NCBI RefSeq assembly: GCF_000230735.2
Contig: NC_019962.1
Location: 3,100,001 to 3,164,000, forward strand
Origin: Natrinema pellirubrum DSM 15624
Lineage (GTDB): Archaea > Halobacteriota > Halobacteria > Halobacteriales > Natrialbaceae
Reading direction: 5' to 3'
Length of the DNA stretch: 64,000 bases
Shown here: one piece after another, positions 50,832 through 59,647 of the stretch
Layout: each line of letters begins with the position of its first letter
Position numbering within the stretch: position 1 is the first letter of the stretch
Made by a program: the position numbers and the translations under genes
The notes under the pieces: model-generated
What the model was told of the DNA's origin: nothing
Seen by the model: only the letters and a program-made list of their open reading frames with translations
The model's database searches: none

Positions 50832-51212
50832 TTACTCCGATTCCCGTTCTTCTATCGCGATCCGATCGTCCGTCACGTCGTCGATCGATTTGTCCGATGA
50901 AACGATCGGATCTGCCGCCGCGTAGGCGACGTGGTACGCATCGAACGCAGTGAGACCGTCTTCTTCCATATAGTCCGCCGCCTGAAACAGGACATCTTCG
51001 TCTTCGGGGATAGTCGCGATTTCGAGCGCGGACGTGAGCGCTTCCATCCGATCGAACTCGAACCGGTCCGAGATCACGAGCAGTTCGAGCAGCGTCGCTC
51101 GCGAGGTGTAGATTTCGCCGTCGTTCTCGAGTGCGATCTCGGCTGCCCGATCCTGCAGCCAGTCGTCGTCTTTCACCAACGCGATGAAGAAGTCGGTATC
51201 GGCGTATATCAT
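50832..51212 (-). CDS. vapC: PIN-domain toxin (VapC-like)
   Basis: The protein has 126 residues. The four acidic residues of a PIN nuclease are present: YADTDFFIALVKDDDW (Asp 4 and 6), TLLELLVISDRFEF (Glu), GLTAFDAYHVAYAAADPIV (Asp) and IVSSDKSIDDV (Asp). VapC proteins cleave tRNA or rRNA when not bound by VapB. It follows the antitoxin gene after 6 bases. It sits inside the lysine cluster, 46 bases ahead of lysA. Confidence 0.88.
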   Translation of the reverse strand: MIYADTDFFIALVKDDDWLQDRAAEIALENDGEIYTSRATLLELLVISDRFEFDRMEALTSALEIATIPEDEDVLFQAADYMEEDGLTAFDAYHVAYAAADPIVSSDKSIDDVTDDRIAIEERESE

Positions 51213-51218
51213 CTGACC

Positions 51219-51470
51219 CTATTCACTCGCGTCGTCTATCGCATCCGTTCGAGCGGTCTCGCGTGCCTCGCGTTTGATCTCGTCGATCGATCTGCCGTCG
51301 AAGGCGTCACCGACGGCATCGCGGAGGCCCTCGATCGGGTCGTCGTTCAACGGGATCAGTTCGATCCGATCCTCGAGTTCGACGACGCGGTATCGGTCGC
51401 CGTGTCTCTCACGGATCTCGTGGGGGATGACGATGCGACCCCGATCGTCGGCTTCGGCCCGTTTGCTCAT
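51219..51470 (-). CDS. vapB: AbrB/VapB-type antitoxin
   Basis: The protein has 83 residues. The swapped-hairpin domain is seen in AEADDRGRIVIPHEIRERHG, DRYRVVELEDRIELIPLNDD. The helical tail (EGLRDAVGDAFDGRSIDEIK) would bind VapC. GACTTTTGG about 30 bases before the ATG supplies its own promoter, so the module does not rely on dap transcription. Confidence 0.85.
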   Translation of the reverse strand: MSKRAEADDRGRIVIPHEIRERHGDRYRVVELEDRIELIPLNDDPIEGLRDAVGDAFDGRSIDEIKREARETARTDAIDDASE

Positions 51471-51580
51471 TACGATCCACTACTGGGGGAACGACCAAAA
51501 GTCCTCCCACGATCTCCTGTGGTTTCCCCGGACCGAGTGCGATCACAGCGATTCGCACGGAGCCGATGGGTACGGCTCGT

Positions 51581-52417
51581 CTATTCCCGCAGCGCGTCCT
51601 CGCGCTCGGTCGCCTCGAGCGTCTCCGTTTCCAGGTCTGTCGCCACGACGGCGGGCTTGTAGGCCCCGCCCTCGAAGAGGTCGTGGTCGCTGATCGAGGA
51701 CTCGACGAACCGGGTAAAGGCGCGCCGATCCGCGGGCAGTTCGCCGTAGAGAACCTCCTCCTCGACGAGGTCGTAGACGGGGATACGCGGCGTGAGGAGG
51801 GTGTTCTCGCCGACGACGCTGTTCTCGCCGACGACGAACCCACTGGTGACGCGACAGCCCGCACCCAGCGAGACGTTGTCCTCGACGATGACCGGCGCGT
51901 TCTCGACCGGCTCGAGGACGCCGCCGATGAGCGTGTTCGCGCCGAGCTTGACGTTATCGCCGATCTGGGCGCAGGAACCGACCGTGTCACAGGAGTCGAC
52001 GAGCGTGCCGTCGCCGACGTACGCGCCGATGTTGACGAACGACGGGCTCATCATGATACAGTCGGAGCCAACGTGTGCGCCCCGTCGGACGACGGTGCCG
52101 TCGGGCGTGTTGCGGCTCCCACGGTCGCCGTACGCGCTCGAGTCCGCAAGCGGCAACACGTCGTTGTACGTCGTGTCGCCGTGGTCGTACTGCTGGATCT
52201 CCCGAAGGCCGAAGTTCAGCAGGATCCCTTGCTTGACCCACTCGTTTGCCTCCCACTCGTCGCCCGACTTCTCGGCGGCCCGGACCTCGCCGGACTCGAG
52301 GGCGTCGAGAAAGGCCTCGAGGGTAGCGTATTCGTCTTCGCCGGCGGTATCGGCGCTGACGTCGCCGTCCTGTTTGCGGTCCCACAGCTCGCCGATTTCA
52401 CGTTCGAGTGCGCTCAT
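51581..52417 (-). CDS. dapD: tetrahydrodipicolinate N-succinyltransferase
   Basis: The protein has 278 residues. A left-handed beta-helix of hexapeptide repeats fills the middle (VVRRGAHVGSDCIMMSPSFV, NIGAYVGDGTLVDSCDTVGS, CAQIGDNVKLGANTLIGGVL), preceded by a helical domain with WVKQGILLNFGLREIQ. It transfers succinyl from succinyl-CoA to tetrahydrodipicolinate. Its start overlaps the dapB stop by four bases. Confidence 0.95.
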   Translation of the reverse strand: MSALEREIGELWDRKQDGDVSADTAGEDEYATLEAFLDALESGEVRAAEKSGDEWEANEWVKQGILLNFGLREIQQYDHGDTTYNDVLPLADSSAYGDRGSRNTPDGTVVRRGAHVGSDCIMMSPSFVNIGAYVGDGTLVDSCDTVGSCAQIGDNVKLGANTLIGGVLEPVENAPVIVEDNVSLGAGCRVTSGFVVGENSVVGENTLLTPRIPVYDLVEEEVLYGELPADRRAFTRFVESSISDHDLFEGGAYKPAVVATDLETETLEATEREDALRE

Positions 52418-53181
52418 TCTCCGATCACGTCTGCGAAGTCGTACCACCCTGCCTTCTGTCCAGCGATCCAGACCGCCGCGTCGACCGCGCCCGCGGCGAA
52501 GACCCCGCGGTCCTCGGCGCGGTGGGTGAGCCGGACCTCCTCGTGGTTGTCCGCGAGGACGATCTCGTGTTCGCCCGTAACGTTGCCCGCACGAAGCGCG
52601 TGGACGCCGATCTCGGCCTCCGTCCGCGGGGCCTCGCCCTCGCGGCCGTGAACGCGTTCGCCGAAGTCGCCGTTGGCTTCGATCTCCTCGAGCAGCCGGT
52701 TGGCAGTGCCGCTCGGGGCGTCGCGCTTGGCGTTGTGATGGGTCTCGACGAGTTCCACGTCGTATCCCGGCAGGTTCCGGACTGCCTCGCCGACGACGTT
52801 GAGCAGGGCCTGCACGCCGCGGGCGAAGTTCGGCGCATGGAGGACGGGGATCTCCTCGCTTGCGTCCTCGAGGACCCCGTACCCATCGTCGTCGAAGCCG
52901 GTCGTCCCAGTGACGAACGCAACGCCGGCGTCGGCGCAGGCACGGGCGTAGTCGACGGCCGACTCCGGGCCGGTGAAGTCGATCACGGCGGCCGGCTCGC
53001 GGTCGGTGACCAGCGAGTGGAACTCGGCCGCGGGCTCGATGTCGATGCCCTCGATGGCCTCGCCGTCAGGATCGCGATTGATCGCGAAGGCGACCTCGCA
53101 GTCCTCGCGTCCCGCTGCCGCGGCGATGACTTCCCGGCCCATTCGCCCGGTCGCGCCGGTGACGCCCAGCCGGACCGTCAT
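52414..53181 (-). CDS. dapB: 4-hydroxy-tetrahydrodipicolinate reductase
   Basis: The protein has 255 residues. VRLGVTGATGRMGREVIAAA binds NAD(P)H, FVTGTTGFDDDG and HAPNFARGVQALLNVV are core motifs, and ETHHNAKRDAPSGTANRLLE contains the catalytic His and Lys. It overlaps both neighbours by four bases (dapA stop and dapD start), a tight translational coupling. Confidence 0.95.
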   Translation of the reverse strand: MTVRLGVTGATGRMGREVIAAAAGREDCEVAFAINRDPDGEAIEGIDIEPAAEFHSLVTDREPAAVIDFTGPESAVDYARACADAGVAFVTGTTGFDDDGYGVLEDASEEIPVLHAPNFARGVQALLNVVGEAVRNLPGYDVELVETHHNAKRDAPSGTANRLLEEIEANGDFGERVHGREGEAPRTEAEIGVHALRAGNVTGEHEIVLADNHEEVRLTHRAEDRGVFAAGAVDAAVWIAGQKAGWYDFADVIGE

Positions 53182-54101
53182 CGATCACCCTCCGCCGGAT
53201 CGGCGACGTCCGTTTCGTCGCGCTCGAGGTCGGCCAGCACTGCCTCGAGGTCGTCGCGATACTCGTCGGCCAGTCGGGACAGCGGCGAGCGCAGGCGGGC
53301 CGGGCCGTAGCCACGGATCTCCATGGCCTCCTTGACCGGGATGGGGTTGGTCTCGACGAACAGTTCGCGAAACAGCGGGCCGAGTTCGTGGTGCAGTTCT
53401 CTAGCGCGTTCGTAATCGCCCTCCAGTGCCGCACCGACCATGGCACACGTGCGCTCGGGTTCGATGTTCGCGGCGACGCTGATCGTTCCGGTGCCGCCGA
53501 CCGAGAGGGTCGGCAGGGTCATGCCGTCGTCGCCCGACAGCACCGCAAAGTCCTCGTCGCGCGTGCGTTCGACGACCTCACTGATCTGGCCCAGATCGCC
53601 GCTGGCGGCCTTGTAGCCCACGATGTTCTCGTGGCTCGCCAGCTCGACGGCGGTGTCGGGCTCGATGTTCCGGCCCGTCCGCGAGGGGACGTTGTAGACG
53701 ATCTGGGGCAGGTCGACGGCGTCCGCGATCGTCCGGTAATGCTCGATCAGTCCGCGCTGTTCGGGCTTGTTGTAGTACGGCGAGATGAGCAAGAGCCCGT
53801 CTGCACCCGCGTCGGCGGCCCGCTCTGACAGTTCCAGCGCCTCGCGCGTGTTGTTCGAACCGGTGCCCGCGATGACGGGCACGTCGTCGACGGCCTCGAT
53901 GACGGCCTCGACGACCTGGACGTGTTCGTCGTGGGTCAGCGTCGCCGATTCACCGGTCGAGCCGACCGGGACGAGCCCGTCGACGCCCGCGGCCTCGAGG
54001 CGCTGGGCGTCGGTCTGCAGCGTTTCGAAGTCGATCCGTTCGTCGCTGTCGAAGGGCGTACACATCGCCGGAAAGACGCCCGAAAGGTCGATAGCAGTCA
54101 T
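53178..54101 (-). CDS. dapA: 4-hydroxy-tetrahydrodipicolinate synthase
   Basis: The protein has 307 residues. The TIM barrel motifs are PAMCTPFDSDERIDFETL, VPVGSTGESATLTHDEH (dihydroxyl site), PVIAGTGSNNTREALELSER, YYNKPEQRGLIEHY, IVYNVPSRTGRNIEPDT (Tyr) and IVGYKAASGDLGQ, where the Schiff-base Lys sits. It joins pyruvate and aspartate semialdehyde. As first gene of the cluster it sets the rate; no leader or attenuator was recognised in the 350 bases upstream. Confidence 0.94.
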   Translation of the reverse strand: MTAIDLSGVFPAMCTPFDSDERIDFETLQTDAQRLEAAGVDGLVPVGSTGESATLTHDEHVQVVEAVIEAVDDVPVIAGTGSNNTREALELSERAADAGADGLLLISPYYNKPEQRGLIEHYRTIADAVDLPQIVYNVPSRTGRNIEPDTAVELASHENIVGYKAASGDLGQISEVVERTRDEDFAVLSGDDGMTLPTLSVGGTGTISVAANIEPERTCAMVGAALEGDYERARELHHELGPLFRELFVETNPIPVKEAMEIRGYGPARLRSPLSRLADEYRDDLEAVLADLERDETDVADPAEGDR

Positions 54102-54451
54102 GTGATGGTGGTGGTGTCGTTGAGTCGTGTGTCGAACTCCGATCGAGAGGTCCTATCGGTTCCGATCGGTCGTTGGGGTCGTTGGAATCGATCACGCGCG
54201 GTCGAAACGTGCCCGGGACGGGGGCGCTACGCCCGCCGCGAGCACTCGCAGGCGCGTTTACGTTTCGAAAAACGGGGGGCGACGCCGCTCACGGTGGGCT
54301 CGAGCCTCGAGCGAGCGACGTGACGCATACCCGGGAGACTGAGCCGAACCGACTTAGCCGTTGTGTCTTCGACCGACCCGATCGCTGTGGGTGAGTCGGT
54401 CTGACACAGGAATCCGCGTAACTTATCCCGAGTCGTTGTCTAGAGTCAGCC
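54102..54451. other. divergent intergenic region dapA-htpX
   Basis: No gene was seen in these 350 bases. AACTTATCC at 54420-54428 is a probable box for the protease gene. A patch with GCGCTACGC-like short palindromes (about 54220-54260) resembles the hairpin units found at 59.7 kb. Confidence 0.45.
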
Positions 54452-55276
54452 ATGACGAATTTCGGATTGAAAGTGCGAATGGCGATCGTCGGCTCGATCC
54501 TGTTCGCGTTCTACATGCTCGTCGGCGCCTTCGGCCTGGCGATGTTCGGGGTCGGCGCGTGGCCGTTCGTCGGCCTCGGCCTGCTGGTCCTCCCGTTCAT
54601 CCAGTACAAGATCGGGACCTGGAGGGCTACGAGACGAGCCGAAGAGATGCCGGAAGACGGCCAGTATCGCGAGGTTCACCAGATGACGGAGTCGCTCTGT
54701 CGTGACATGGGCATCGAGAAGCCCAAACTGATGGTCATGGATATGGGCGTCCCCAACGCCTTCGCGACCGGCCGGAAAGGGAACGGCTACGTCGTCGTCT
54801 CGACGGAACTGATCCGCCTGCTCCAGCGGGACGAACTCGAGGGCGTCATCGCCCACGAACTCGCCCACATCAAGAACCGCGACGTCCTCGCGATGGTCTT
54901 CGGGAGTTCCATCGCGATGATGGTCGGCTGGGTCGCCTACATGGTCTACATGTTCGGCGGGGAACGCAACATCGGCAGCATCATCGTCGGCATGATCATC
55001 TCGAACATCGCCCAGATGCTCGTGATGGTGTTCGTCCTCGCGATTTCGCGGTACCGCGAGTACGTCGCCGACGACGACGCCCGCCAGTACATCGGCAGCG
55101 GCGACCCGCTCGCCCGCGCCCTCGAGAAGATCTCGAACGGTGCGCAGGGTCGCGAATCCCAACTCGACGACAGCATGAGCGCGCTGTGTATCTTCAACTC
55201 GGAGAAGGGCCTGCTGCAGACGCTGTTTGCCACCCACCCGCCGACGGAAAAGCGCATTCGGAAGCTTCGGAGTTAA
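54452..55276 (+). CDS. htpX: HtpX-like membrane zinc metalloprotease (M48)
   Basis: The protein has 274 residues. Two N-terminal helices (about 10-52) precede the catalytic HELAH motif in EGVIAHELAHIKNRDVLAM (about 131-135). Two more helices follow (about 147-195), and the third zinc ligand Glu lies in ISRYREYVADDDARQYIGSG. It degrades damaged membrane proteins. The final segment (FATHPPTEKRIRKLRS) is typical of the family. It is a functional companion of LonB and CPBP proteases but not linked to them. Confidence 0.93.
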   Translation: MTNFGLKVRMAIVGSILFAFYMLVGAFGLAMFGVGAWPFVGLGLLVLPFIQYKIGTWRATRRAEEMPEDGQYREVHQMTESLCRDMGIEKPKLMVMDMGVPNAFATGRKGNGYVVVSTELIRLLQRDELEGVIAHELAHIKNRDVLAMVFGSSIAMMVGWVAYMVYMFGGERNIGSIIVGMIISNIAQMLVMVFVLAISRYREYVADDDARQYIGSGDPLARALEKISNGAQGRESQLDDSMSALCIFNSEKGLLQTLFATHPPTEKRIRKLRS

Positions 55277-55345
55277 CCACGACAGGCCCACCGGGGCCGT
55301 CTCGAACGCCGCGATTTTTTATAGCCGCCCGCGACATGCTAGTAT

Positions 55346-55843
55346 ATGACGGAAATTCACCCCGGGCAGCGCGTCGCCGTCCTCGTCGACGCCCAGAACC
55401 TCTATCACACTGCCCAGAGCATGCACAGCCGCAATATCGACTACTCCGCCCTGCTCGAGAAGGCGGTCCAAGACCGCCAGCTCACGCGTGCGATCGCGTA
55501 CGTCATCCGCGCGGACTCGCCGGAGGAGGAGAGTTTCTTCGAGGCGCTGATCGATATCGGCTTCGAGCCGAAGATCAAGGACATCAAGACCTTCGCCGAC
55601 GGCTCGAAGAAGGCCGACTGGGACGTCGGGATGAGTCTGGACGCGGTGACGCTGGCCAACCACGTCGACACGATCGTCCTCTGTACGGGCGACGGCGACT
55701 TCTCGCGGCTGTGTTCGCACCTGCGCCACGAAGGGGTCCGCGTCGAGGTGATGGCGTTCCAGTCCTCGACGGCCGAAGAACTCATCGACGCCGCCGACTC
55801 CTTCCTCGATCTCGGCGAACGCCACGAGACGTTCCTGCTGTAG
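55346..55843 (+). CDS. NYN-domain (LabA/DUF88-like) nuclease
   Basis: The protein has 165 residues. The PIN-like fold has its acidic residues in VAVLVDAQNLYHTAQS, KKADWDVGMSLDAVTLANH and VLCTGDGDFSRLCSHLRHEG. NYN proteins are thought to cleave RNA with a metal ion. GATTTTTTATAGCC at 55312-55325 places a TATA box about 26 bases before the ATG. The usual C-terminal OST-HTH is absent. Confidence 0.88.
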   Translation: MTEIHPGQRVAVLVDAQNLYHTAQSMHSRNIDYSALLEKAVQDRQLTRAIAYVIRADSPEEESFFEALIDIGFEPKIKDIKTFADGSKKADWDVGMSLDAVTLANHVDTIVLCTGDGDFSRLCSHLRHEGVRVEVMAFQSSTAEELIDAADSFLDLGERHETFLL

Positions 55844-55881
55844 GCGCGCCGACCCGAACCACACCCGGTTCGGACCGAGAA

Positions 55882-56058
55882 TCAGTTCGGCTGGCGGGTC
55901 TGCCAGAGACCGATCACCAGCGCGTAGCCGGTGACAAGCAGCGTCGCGCCGGTAACGAGATAGACGAGCGGACCGGTGGCGATCGCGGCCGGCCCGATCA
56001 GTGTCAGGGTCCCGATGACCAGCAGGGCGACCCCGAGACCGATTTGCGTGACGTCCAT
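55882..56058 (-). CDS. 58-residue membrane protein, two helices
   Basis: The frame encodes MDVTQIGLGVALLVIGTLTL, then a short GPAAIATG loop and LVYLVTGATLLVTGYALVIG, ending LWQTRQPN. Two membrane helices form a hairpin. Codon use is normal for the genome. It converges with the NYN gene (38-base gap). I do not recognise it. Confidence 0.6.
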   Translation of the reverse strand: MDVTQIGLGVALLVIGTLTLIGPAAIATGPLVYLVTGATLLVTGYALVIGLWQTRQPN

Positions 56059-56172
56059 GTAGGGCCGATACTACTGAAGCAACGATAATAACGTTCTCCA
56101 TCTCGTTTCGGTCGCGTCGATGGCCGATCGCGGGTCGAAGGGCTTTCGACCCGCCGGCGCAAATTCGGCCCA

Positions 56173-56661
56173 ATGAGCGAGTCAGCAGACGGGAGCGCGG
56201 GCCTGCCCCAGCTTCGGACCATCGCGGACTACCAGTTCGGCGCGGACGCCGGGGCGGCACTGTTCCCGCCGGCGGAATCGCTGACGGTCAAACGGACCTC
56301 CTCGGGCCGCCCCCAGCAGATCCACGCCGACGCCGGCCGGATCGTCTCCTTCGGCACCGACGGCCGGTTCACGCTCGGCCTCGAGGGCGGTCGCCGGCTC
56401 GCGGCCGCGCTCGAGCCGCCGGCCTATCGAGTTGTCGTCGACGACGAGAGCGAACCCTTCGTCCGCGAGGAGAAGAACGTCTTCGCGAAGTTCGTCCTCG
56501 AGGTCGGCGACGAGATCCGGCCGGGCGACGAGGTACTGGTGGTCCACGAACGCGGCGAGTTGCTGGCGGTCGGGACGGCCGAACTCGACGCCGACGCTAT
56601 CCGAGACTTCGAGACGGGGATGGCGGTCAACGTGCGCGAGGGTGCGCCCGCAGAGACGTAG
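56173..56661 (+). CDS. PUA-domain RNA-binding protein (TGT C-terminal-like)
   Basis: The protein has 162 residues. Residues 85-160 form a PUA domain: YRVVVDDESEPFVREEKNVF, AKFVLEVGDEIRPGDEVLVV and LLAVGTAELDADAIRDFETG. The N-terminal part (ADYQFGADAGAALFPPAESL and RIVSFGTDGRFTLGLEGGRR) resembles the domain that precedes PUA in archaeosine tRNA-guanine transglycosylase. It therefore likely binds tRNA or rRNA, but no catalytic domain is present. Confidence 0.83.
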   Translation: MSESADGSAGLPQLRTIADYQFGADAGAALFPPAESLTVKRTSSGRPQQIHADAGRIVSFGTDGRFTLGLEGGRRLAAALEPPAYRVVVDDESEPFVREEKNVFAKFVLEVGDEIRPGDEVLVVHERGELLAVGTAELDADAIRDFETGMAVNVREGAPAET

Positions 56662-56696
56662 TGTTCGACGGACCGGCAGCCGGTCCGCGAGGACAG

Positions 56697-57308
56697 CTAG
56701 AGCTGACACTCCCGACCGATCTCGCGCTCGTACCGCGTCTTGATCGCCTCGAAGAGCCGCTCGCCGACGGGCGTCCGGAGCCGCGGCGCGGCCGTCGCGA
56801 AGAACTCGTCGAGGTTTTCGTACTCGTCGAACGCCTCATTGCGCTCGGTCTCGTCGTAGCGCTCCCCGCGTTCGTATTTGAGCGCCTGCAGACAGTTGTC
56901 GATCAGATCCATGTCCTTGACGAACCGCGCCGTCTGAGTCTCGCGGGCCTCGTACGCTGCCCAGAGGGAGCGAAACTCGTCGCCGTCGAACGGCTCGAGT
57001 AGGTCCGTGATCGCATCCCGCTCGCGGGCGACTTTCTCGTCGCCGTCGACTCGCTGGTTGTCGTCCTCGGCGCGTGTCGCAATATCGCCGATGCGGGCCT
57101 CGCCCAGATCGTGAAGCAGCGCCATCGATACCGCGCGGTCGCGGTCGACGCCGTCGGCCCGGTCGGCATAGTACAGACACAGCGTCGCCACGCCCCACGT
57201 GTGGGCCGCGACGGACTCCGGAGAGTCGATCCCGCGGAGATCCCAGCCGGTCCGGCGCTCGTCTTTCAGTTCGAGGGCCTCGAGCAGGGCGTCGAGTTCG
57301 TCGGCCAT
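56697..57308 (-). CDS. HD-domain hydrolase (YfbR/5'-deoxynucleotidase-like)
   Basis: The protein has 203 residues. The HD metal site is spread over SPESVAAHTWGVATLCLYYA (His), ALLHDLGEARIGDIATRAED (His-Asp) and FVKDMDLIDNCLQALKYE (Asp). The same pattern is seen in YfbR and its HD_3 relatives, which dephosphorylate deoxynucleoside monophosphates. The start ATG at 57308 follows GTTTTCAATC about 30 bases upstream. It is divergent from the SDR gene. Confidence 0.85.
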   Translation of the reverse strand: MADELDALLEALELKDERRTGWDLRGIDSPESVAAHTWGVATLCLYYADRADGVDRDRAVSMALLHDLGEARIGDIATRAEDDNQRVDGDEKVARERDAITDLLEPFDGDEFRSLWAAYEARETQTARFVKDMDLIDNCLQALKYERGERYDETERNEAFDEYENLDEFFATAAPRLRTPVGERLFEAIKTRYEREIGRECQL

Positions 57309-57406
57309 TACGGTCGCCCACGCCCCGACGGGGATTGAAAACGTCGATCGGCGACCCGGGAGTTTGAATGGACTATTATGGGTGCAGGTATGTGTATAGA
57401 TCACGA

Positions 57407-58264
57407 ATGCCGCAGAAACCAGACCTGAGCGGACAGACCGCGTTTATAACGGGTACCACACGTGGAATCGGGAAGCAACTCGCACTCGCACTCGCCGAGC
57501 AGGGCTGTGACATCGTCTCGACGGGCAAGACCGTCGACGACTCGGACTCGGACCTCGAGGGGACGATCCACAAGACCGCCGAGGCCTGCGCCGAGAAGGG
57601 CGTCGAGACGCACGCGATCCAGTTGGACGTCCGCGACGAGGACGCCATCGAGGCGGCCGTCGAGGAGGCGATCGACGAGATGGGCGAGATCAACATCGTG
57701 ATCAACAACGCCTCGGCCATCCAGATGGGCGCGGTCGAGGACCTGCCGGCGAATCGCTACGACCTCCTGAACGAGGTCAACGTGCGCGGCACCTATCTCG
57801 TCTCACGGGCGTTCATCGACCACCTCAAAGGCGTCGAGGAAGACGCCTGGATCCTGACGAACGCGCCGCCGGTCGAACTCGATCGCGCCCCGGGGTCGGC
57901 CGCTTACTCCTGGTCGAAGATGGGGATGTCGTTCGTGACGCTGTCGATGGCTCAGGAACTGGCCGACGACGAGATCGGCTGTAACACCTTCTGGCCGGTC
58001 ACTGCGATCGACACGCGCGCGACCCGGTACTTCGAGATGGGGACCGAAGACGACTGGCGAACGCCCGATATCGTCTCGGACACCGTCCTCGAGATCCTGG
58101 CCCGTGATCCCGCCGAGTTCACTGGGAACCGCGTCTACGACGAGGACTTCCTCCGGGAGGCCGGCGTCGAGGACTTCTCCGAGTACAACCTCACCGAGGG
58201 CGATCCCGAACCGACGTCGGCACAGCTGTTCGATCCGGGCTACTCGCGGCCGGACGACGCCTGA
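57407..58264 (+). CDS. short-chain dehydrogenase/reductase, HSDL2-like
   Basis: The protein has 285 residues. TAFITGTTRGIGKQLALALA binds the dinucleotide, INIVINNASAIQMGAVEDLP is the NNAS motif, and AAYSWSKMGMSFVTLSMAQE gives Y-x3-K. The catalytic Ser position reads WILTNAPPVELDRAPG, with Ala where HSDL2 proteins have ISPP (comparison from memory), so activity may be altered. The group is linked to fatty-acyl or steroid substrates. ACTATTATGG at 57372-57381 lies about 30 bases before the ATG. Confidence 0.85.
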   Translation: MPQKPDLSGQTAFITGTTRGIGKQLALALAEQGCDIVSTGKTVDDSDSDLEGTIHKTAEACAEKGVETHAIQLDVRDEDAIEAAVEEAIDEMGEINIVINNASAIQMGAVEDLPANRYDLLNEVNVRGTYLVSRAFIDHLKGVEEDAWILTNAPPVELDRAPGSAAYSWSKMGMSFVTLSMAQELADDEIGCNTFWPVTAIDTRATRYFEMGTEDDWRTPDIVSDTVLEILARDPAEFTGNRVYDEDFLREAGVEDFSEYNLTEGDPEPTSAQLFDPGYSRPDDA

Positions 58265-58285
58265 GACGGGCCGCTGTACGATCGG

Positions 58286-58316
58286 CGGCGCGACCGCGGG
58301 TCCTGCGGTCGCGCCG
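58286..58316 (+). terminator. GC-rich hairpin after the SDR gene
   Basis: CGGCGCGACCGC (58286-58297) pairs with GCGGTCGCGCCG (58305-58316), a perfect 12-base stem with a 7-base loop, starting 21 bases after the stop codon. It probably ends or protects the transcript. There is no T-run. Confidence 0.5.
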
Positions 58317-58393
58317 ACACTGACGGCCGGGACTGTCCGCCCACCCTCGAGCGAACGACAAACTAAAAGGTCGCCCGTGGCCACGTGTCGAGT

Positions 58394-58774
58394 ATGTTCG
58401 GAGGAGGCGGCGGCGGACTCAACCCGCGCAAGATGGAACAGATGATGGAACAGATGGGCATCGACGTCGAGGACATCGACGCCGAAGAGGTCATCATCCG
58501 CACCGACGAGTACGACCTCGTCTTCGACGACGCCGAGGTCACCAAGATGGACGCCCGCGGCCAGGAAACCTACCAGGTCATCGGCTCGCCCGAGGAGGTC
58601 GAGGCCGGCTCGGCCGGCGGCAGCGCCGACGCCGGGGGCGACGCCGGCTCGTCGATCCCCGACGAGGACGTCGAACTCGTCGCGACCCGCGCCGGCGTGA
58701 GCGAAGACGAGGCCCGCGAGGCCCTCGAGGACGCCGACGGCGACCTCGCCGCAGCAGTCGAATCCCTCGAGTGA
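58394..58774 (+). CDS. nac: nascent polypeptide-associated complex protein
   Basis: The protein has 126 residues. [40 protein letters not shown] and [20 protein letters not shown] form the ribosome-binding N-terminus and NAC barrel; the C-terminal 40 residues ([20 protein letters not shown]) are a UBA domain. It binds nascent chains at the ribosome as a homodimer. An ACTAAAAGG box lies about 30 bases before the ATG at 58394; an in-frame GTG at 58385 is less likely. Its stop overlaps the trmI start. Confidence 0.95.
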   Translation: MFGGGGGGLNPRKMEQMMEQMGIDVEDIDAEEVIIRTDEYDLVFDDAEVTKMDARGQETYQVIGSPEEVEAGSAGGSADAGGDAGSSIPDEDVELVATRAGVSEDEAREALEDADGDLAAAVESLE

Positions 58775-59556
58775 CTCGCGTGAGCGAGGACGAGAGCGCG
58801 GACGACGCCGAAAGTGGCACGGATCGTGTCCCGGTCTTGCTCGTCCGCGGCGACCGCGAGTACCTCGTCGAACCCGGCGGCGAACAGGGGACCGACCTCG
58901 GCGTACTCGAGGTCCCCGAGGACGTGCAGTCGGGCGACACCATCGAGACGCATCTGGGCGACGAGTTCCAGGTGCGTCGGCTGCGCGGCCCCGATCTCTT
59001 TCATCACTTCGAGCGGACGGGCGCGCCGATGGTGCCCCGCGACATCGGGCTCGTCATCGGCGAGACCGGCATCGCCGGCGGCGACCGGGTCCTCGACGCC
59101 GGCACCGGAACCGGCGTCCTCGCGGCCCTGCTGGCCCGGGCCGGTGCCGAGGTCGTGACCTACGAACAGGACGCCGAGTTCGCGGACGTCGCTCGCGGAA
59201 ACATGGCACTCGGCGGCGTGGCCGACGCCGTCGACGTCCGGACCGGCGACGTGACCGAGGAGATCGACGCCCTCGAGCCGTCGTCGTTCGACGTCATGAC
59301 CCTCGATACGGCCGACGCGCCCGCGATGGTCGAACACGCACCCGACCTGCTGGTCGACGGCGGCTTCGTCGCGGTCTACAGCCCCTTCATCGAGTCGACC
59401 CGCGAGGTCGCACGGACGGCCCGCGAGGTCGGCCTCGCAAACGTCACTACTCGAGAGACGATCCAGCGCGAGATGCAGTTCGACGAGCGGGGCTCGCGGC
59501 CGACGACCGCACCCGTCGGGCATACCGGCTATCTGACGATCGCGCGAAACGAGTAG
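58771..59556 (+). CDS. trmI: tRNA (adenine-N1)-methyltransferase TrmI
   Basis: The protein has 261 residues and a GTG start inside GTGA, overlapping the nac stop by four bases. The N-terminal beta domain ([18 protein letters not shown]) precedes the Rossmann fold with [20 protein letters not shown] (SAM-binding) and [18 protein letters not shown] (catalytic region). Archaeal TrmI methylates A57 and A58 in the T-loop as a tetramer. Linkage to nac places a tRNA-modifying enzyme next to a ribosome-associated chaperone. Confidence 0.93.
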   Translation: MTRVSEDESADDAESGTDRVPVLLVRGDREYLVEPGGEQGTDLGVLEVPEDVQSGDTIETHLGDEFQVRRLRGPDLFHHFERTGAPMVPRDIGLVIGETGIAGGDRVLDAGTGTGVLAALLARAGAEVVTYEQDAEFADVARGNMALGGVADAVDVRTGDVTEEIDALEPSSFDVMTLDTADAPAMVEHAPDLLVDGGFVAVYSPFIESTREVARTAREVGLANVTTRETIQREMQFDERGSRPTTAPVGHTGYLTIARNE

Positions 59557-59647
59557 TACAGTTTCTCCTTACTCAAATTCCGTATTCAACTCGAGAGAGC
59601 AATGGCCGAGAGCGGGCTCCGAGCAACGCGAGGTGCCCGCGATCCTA

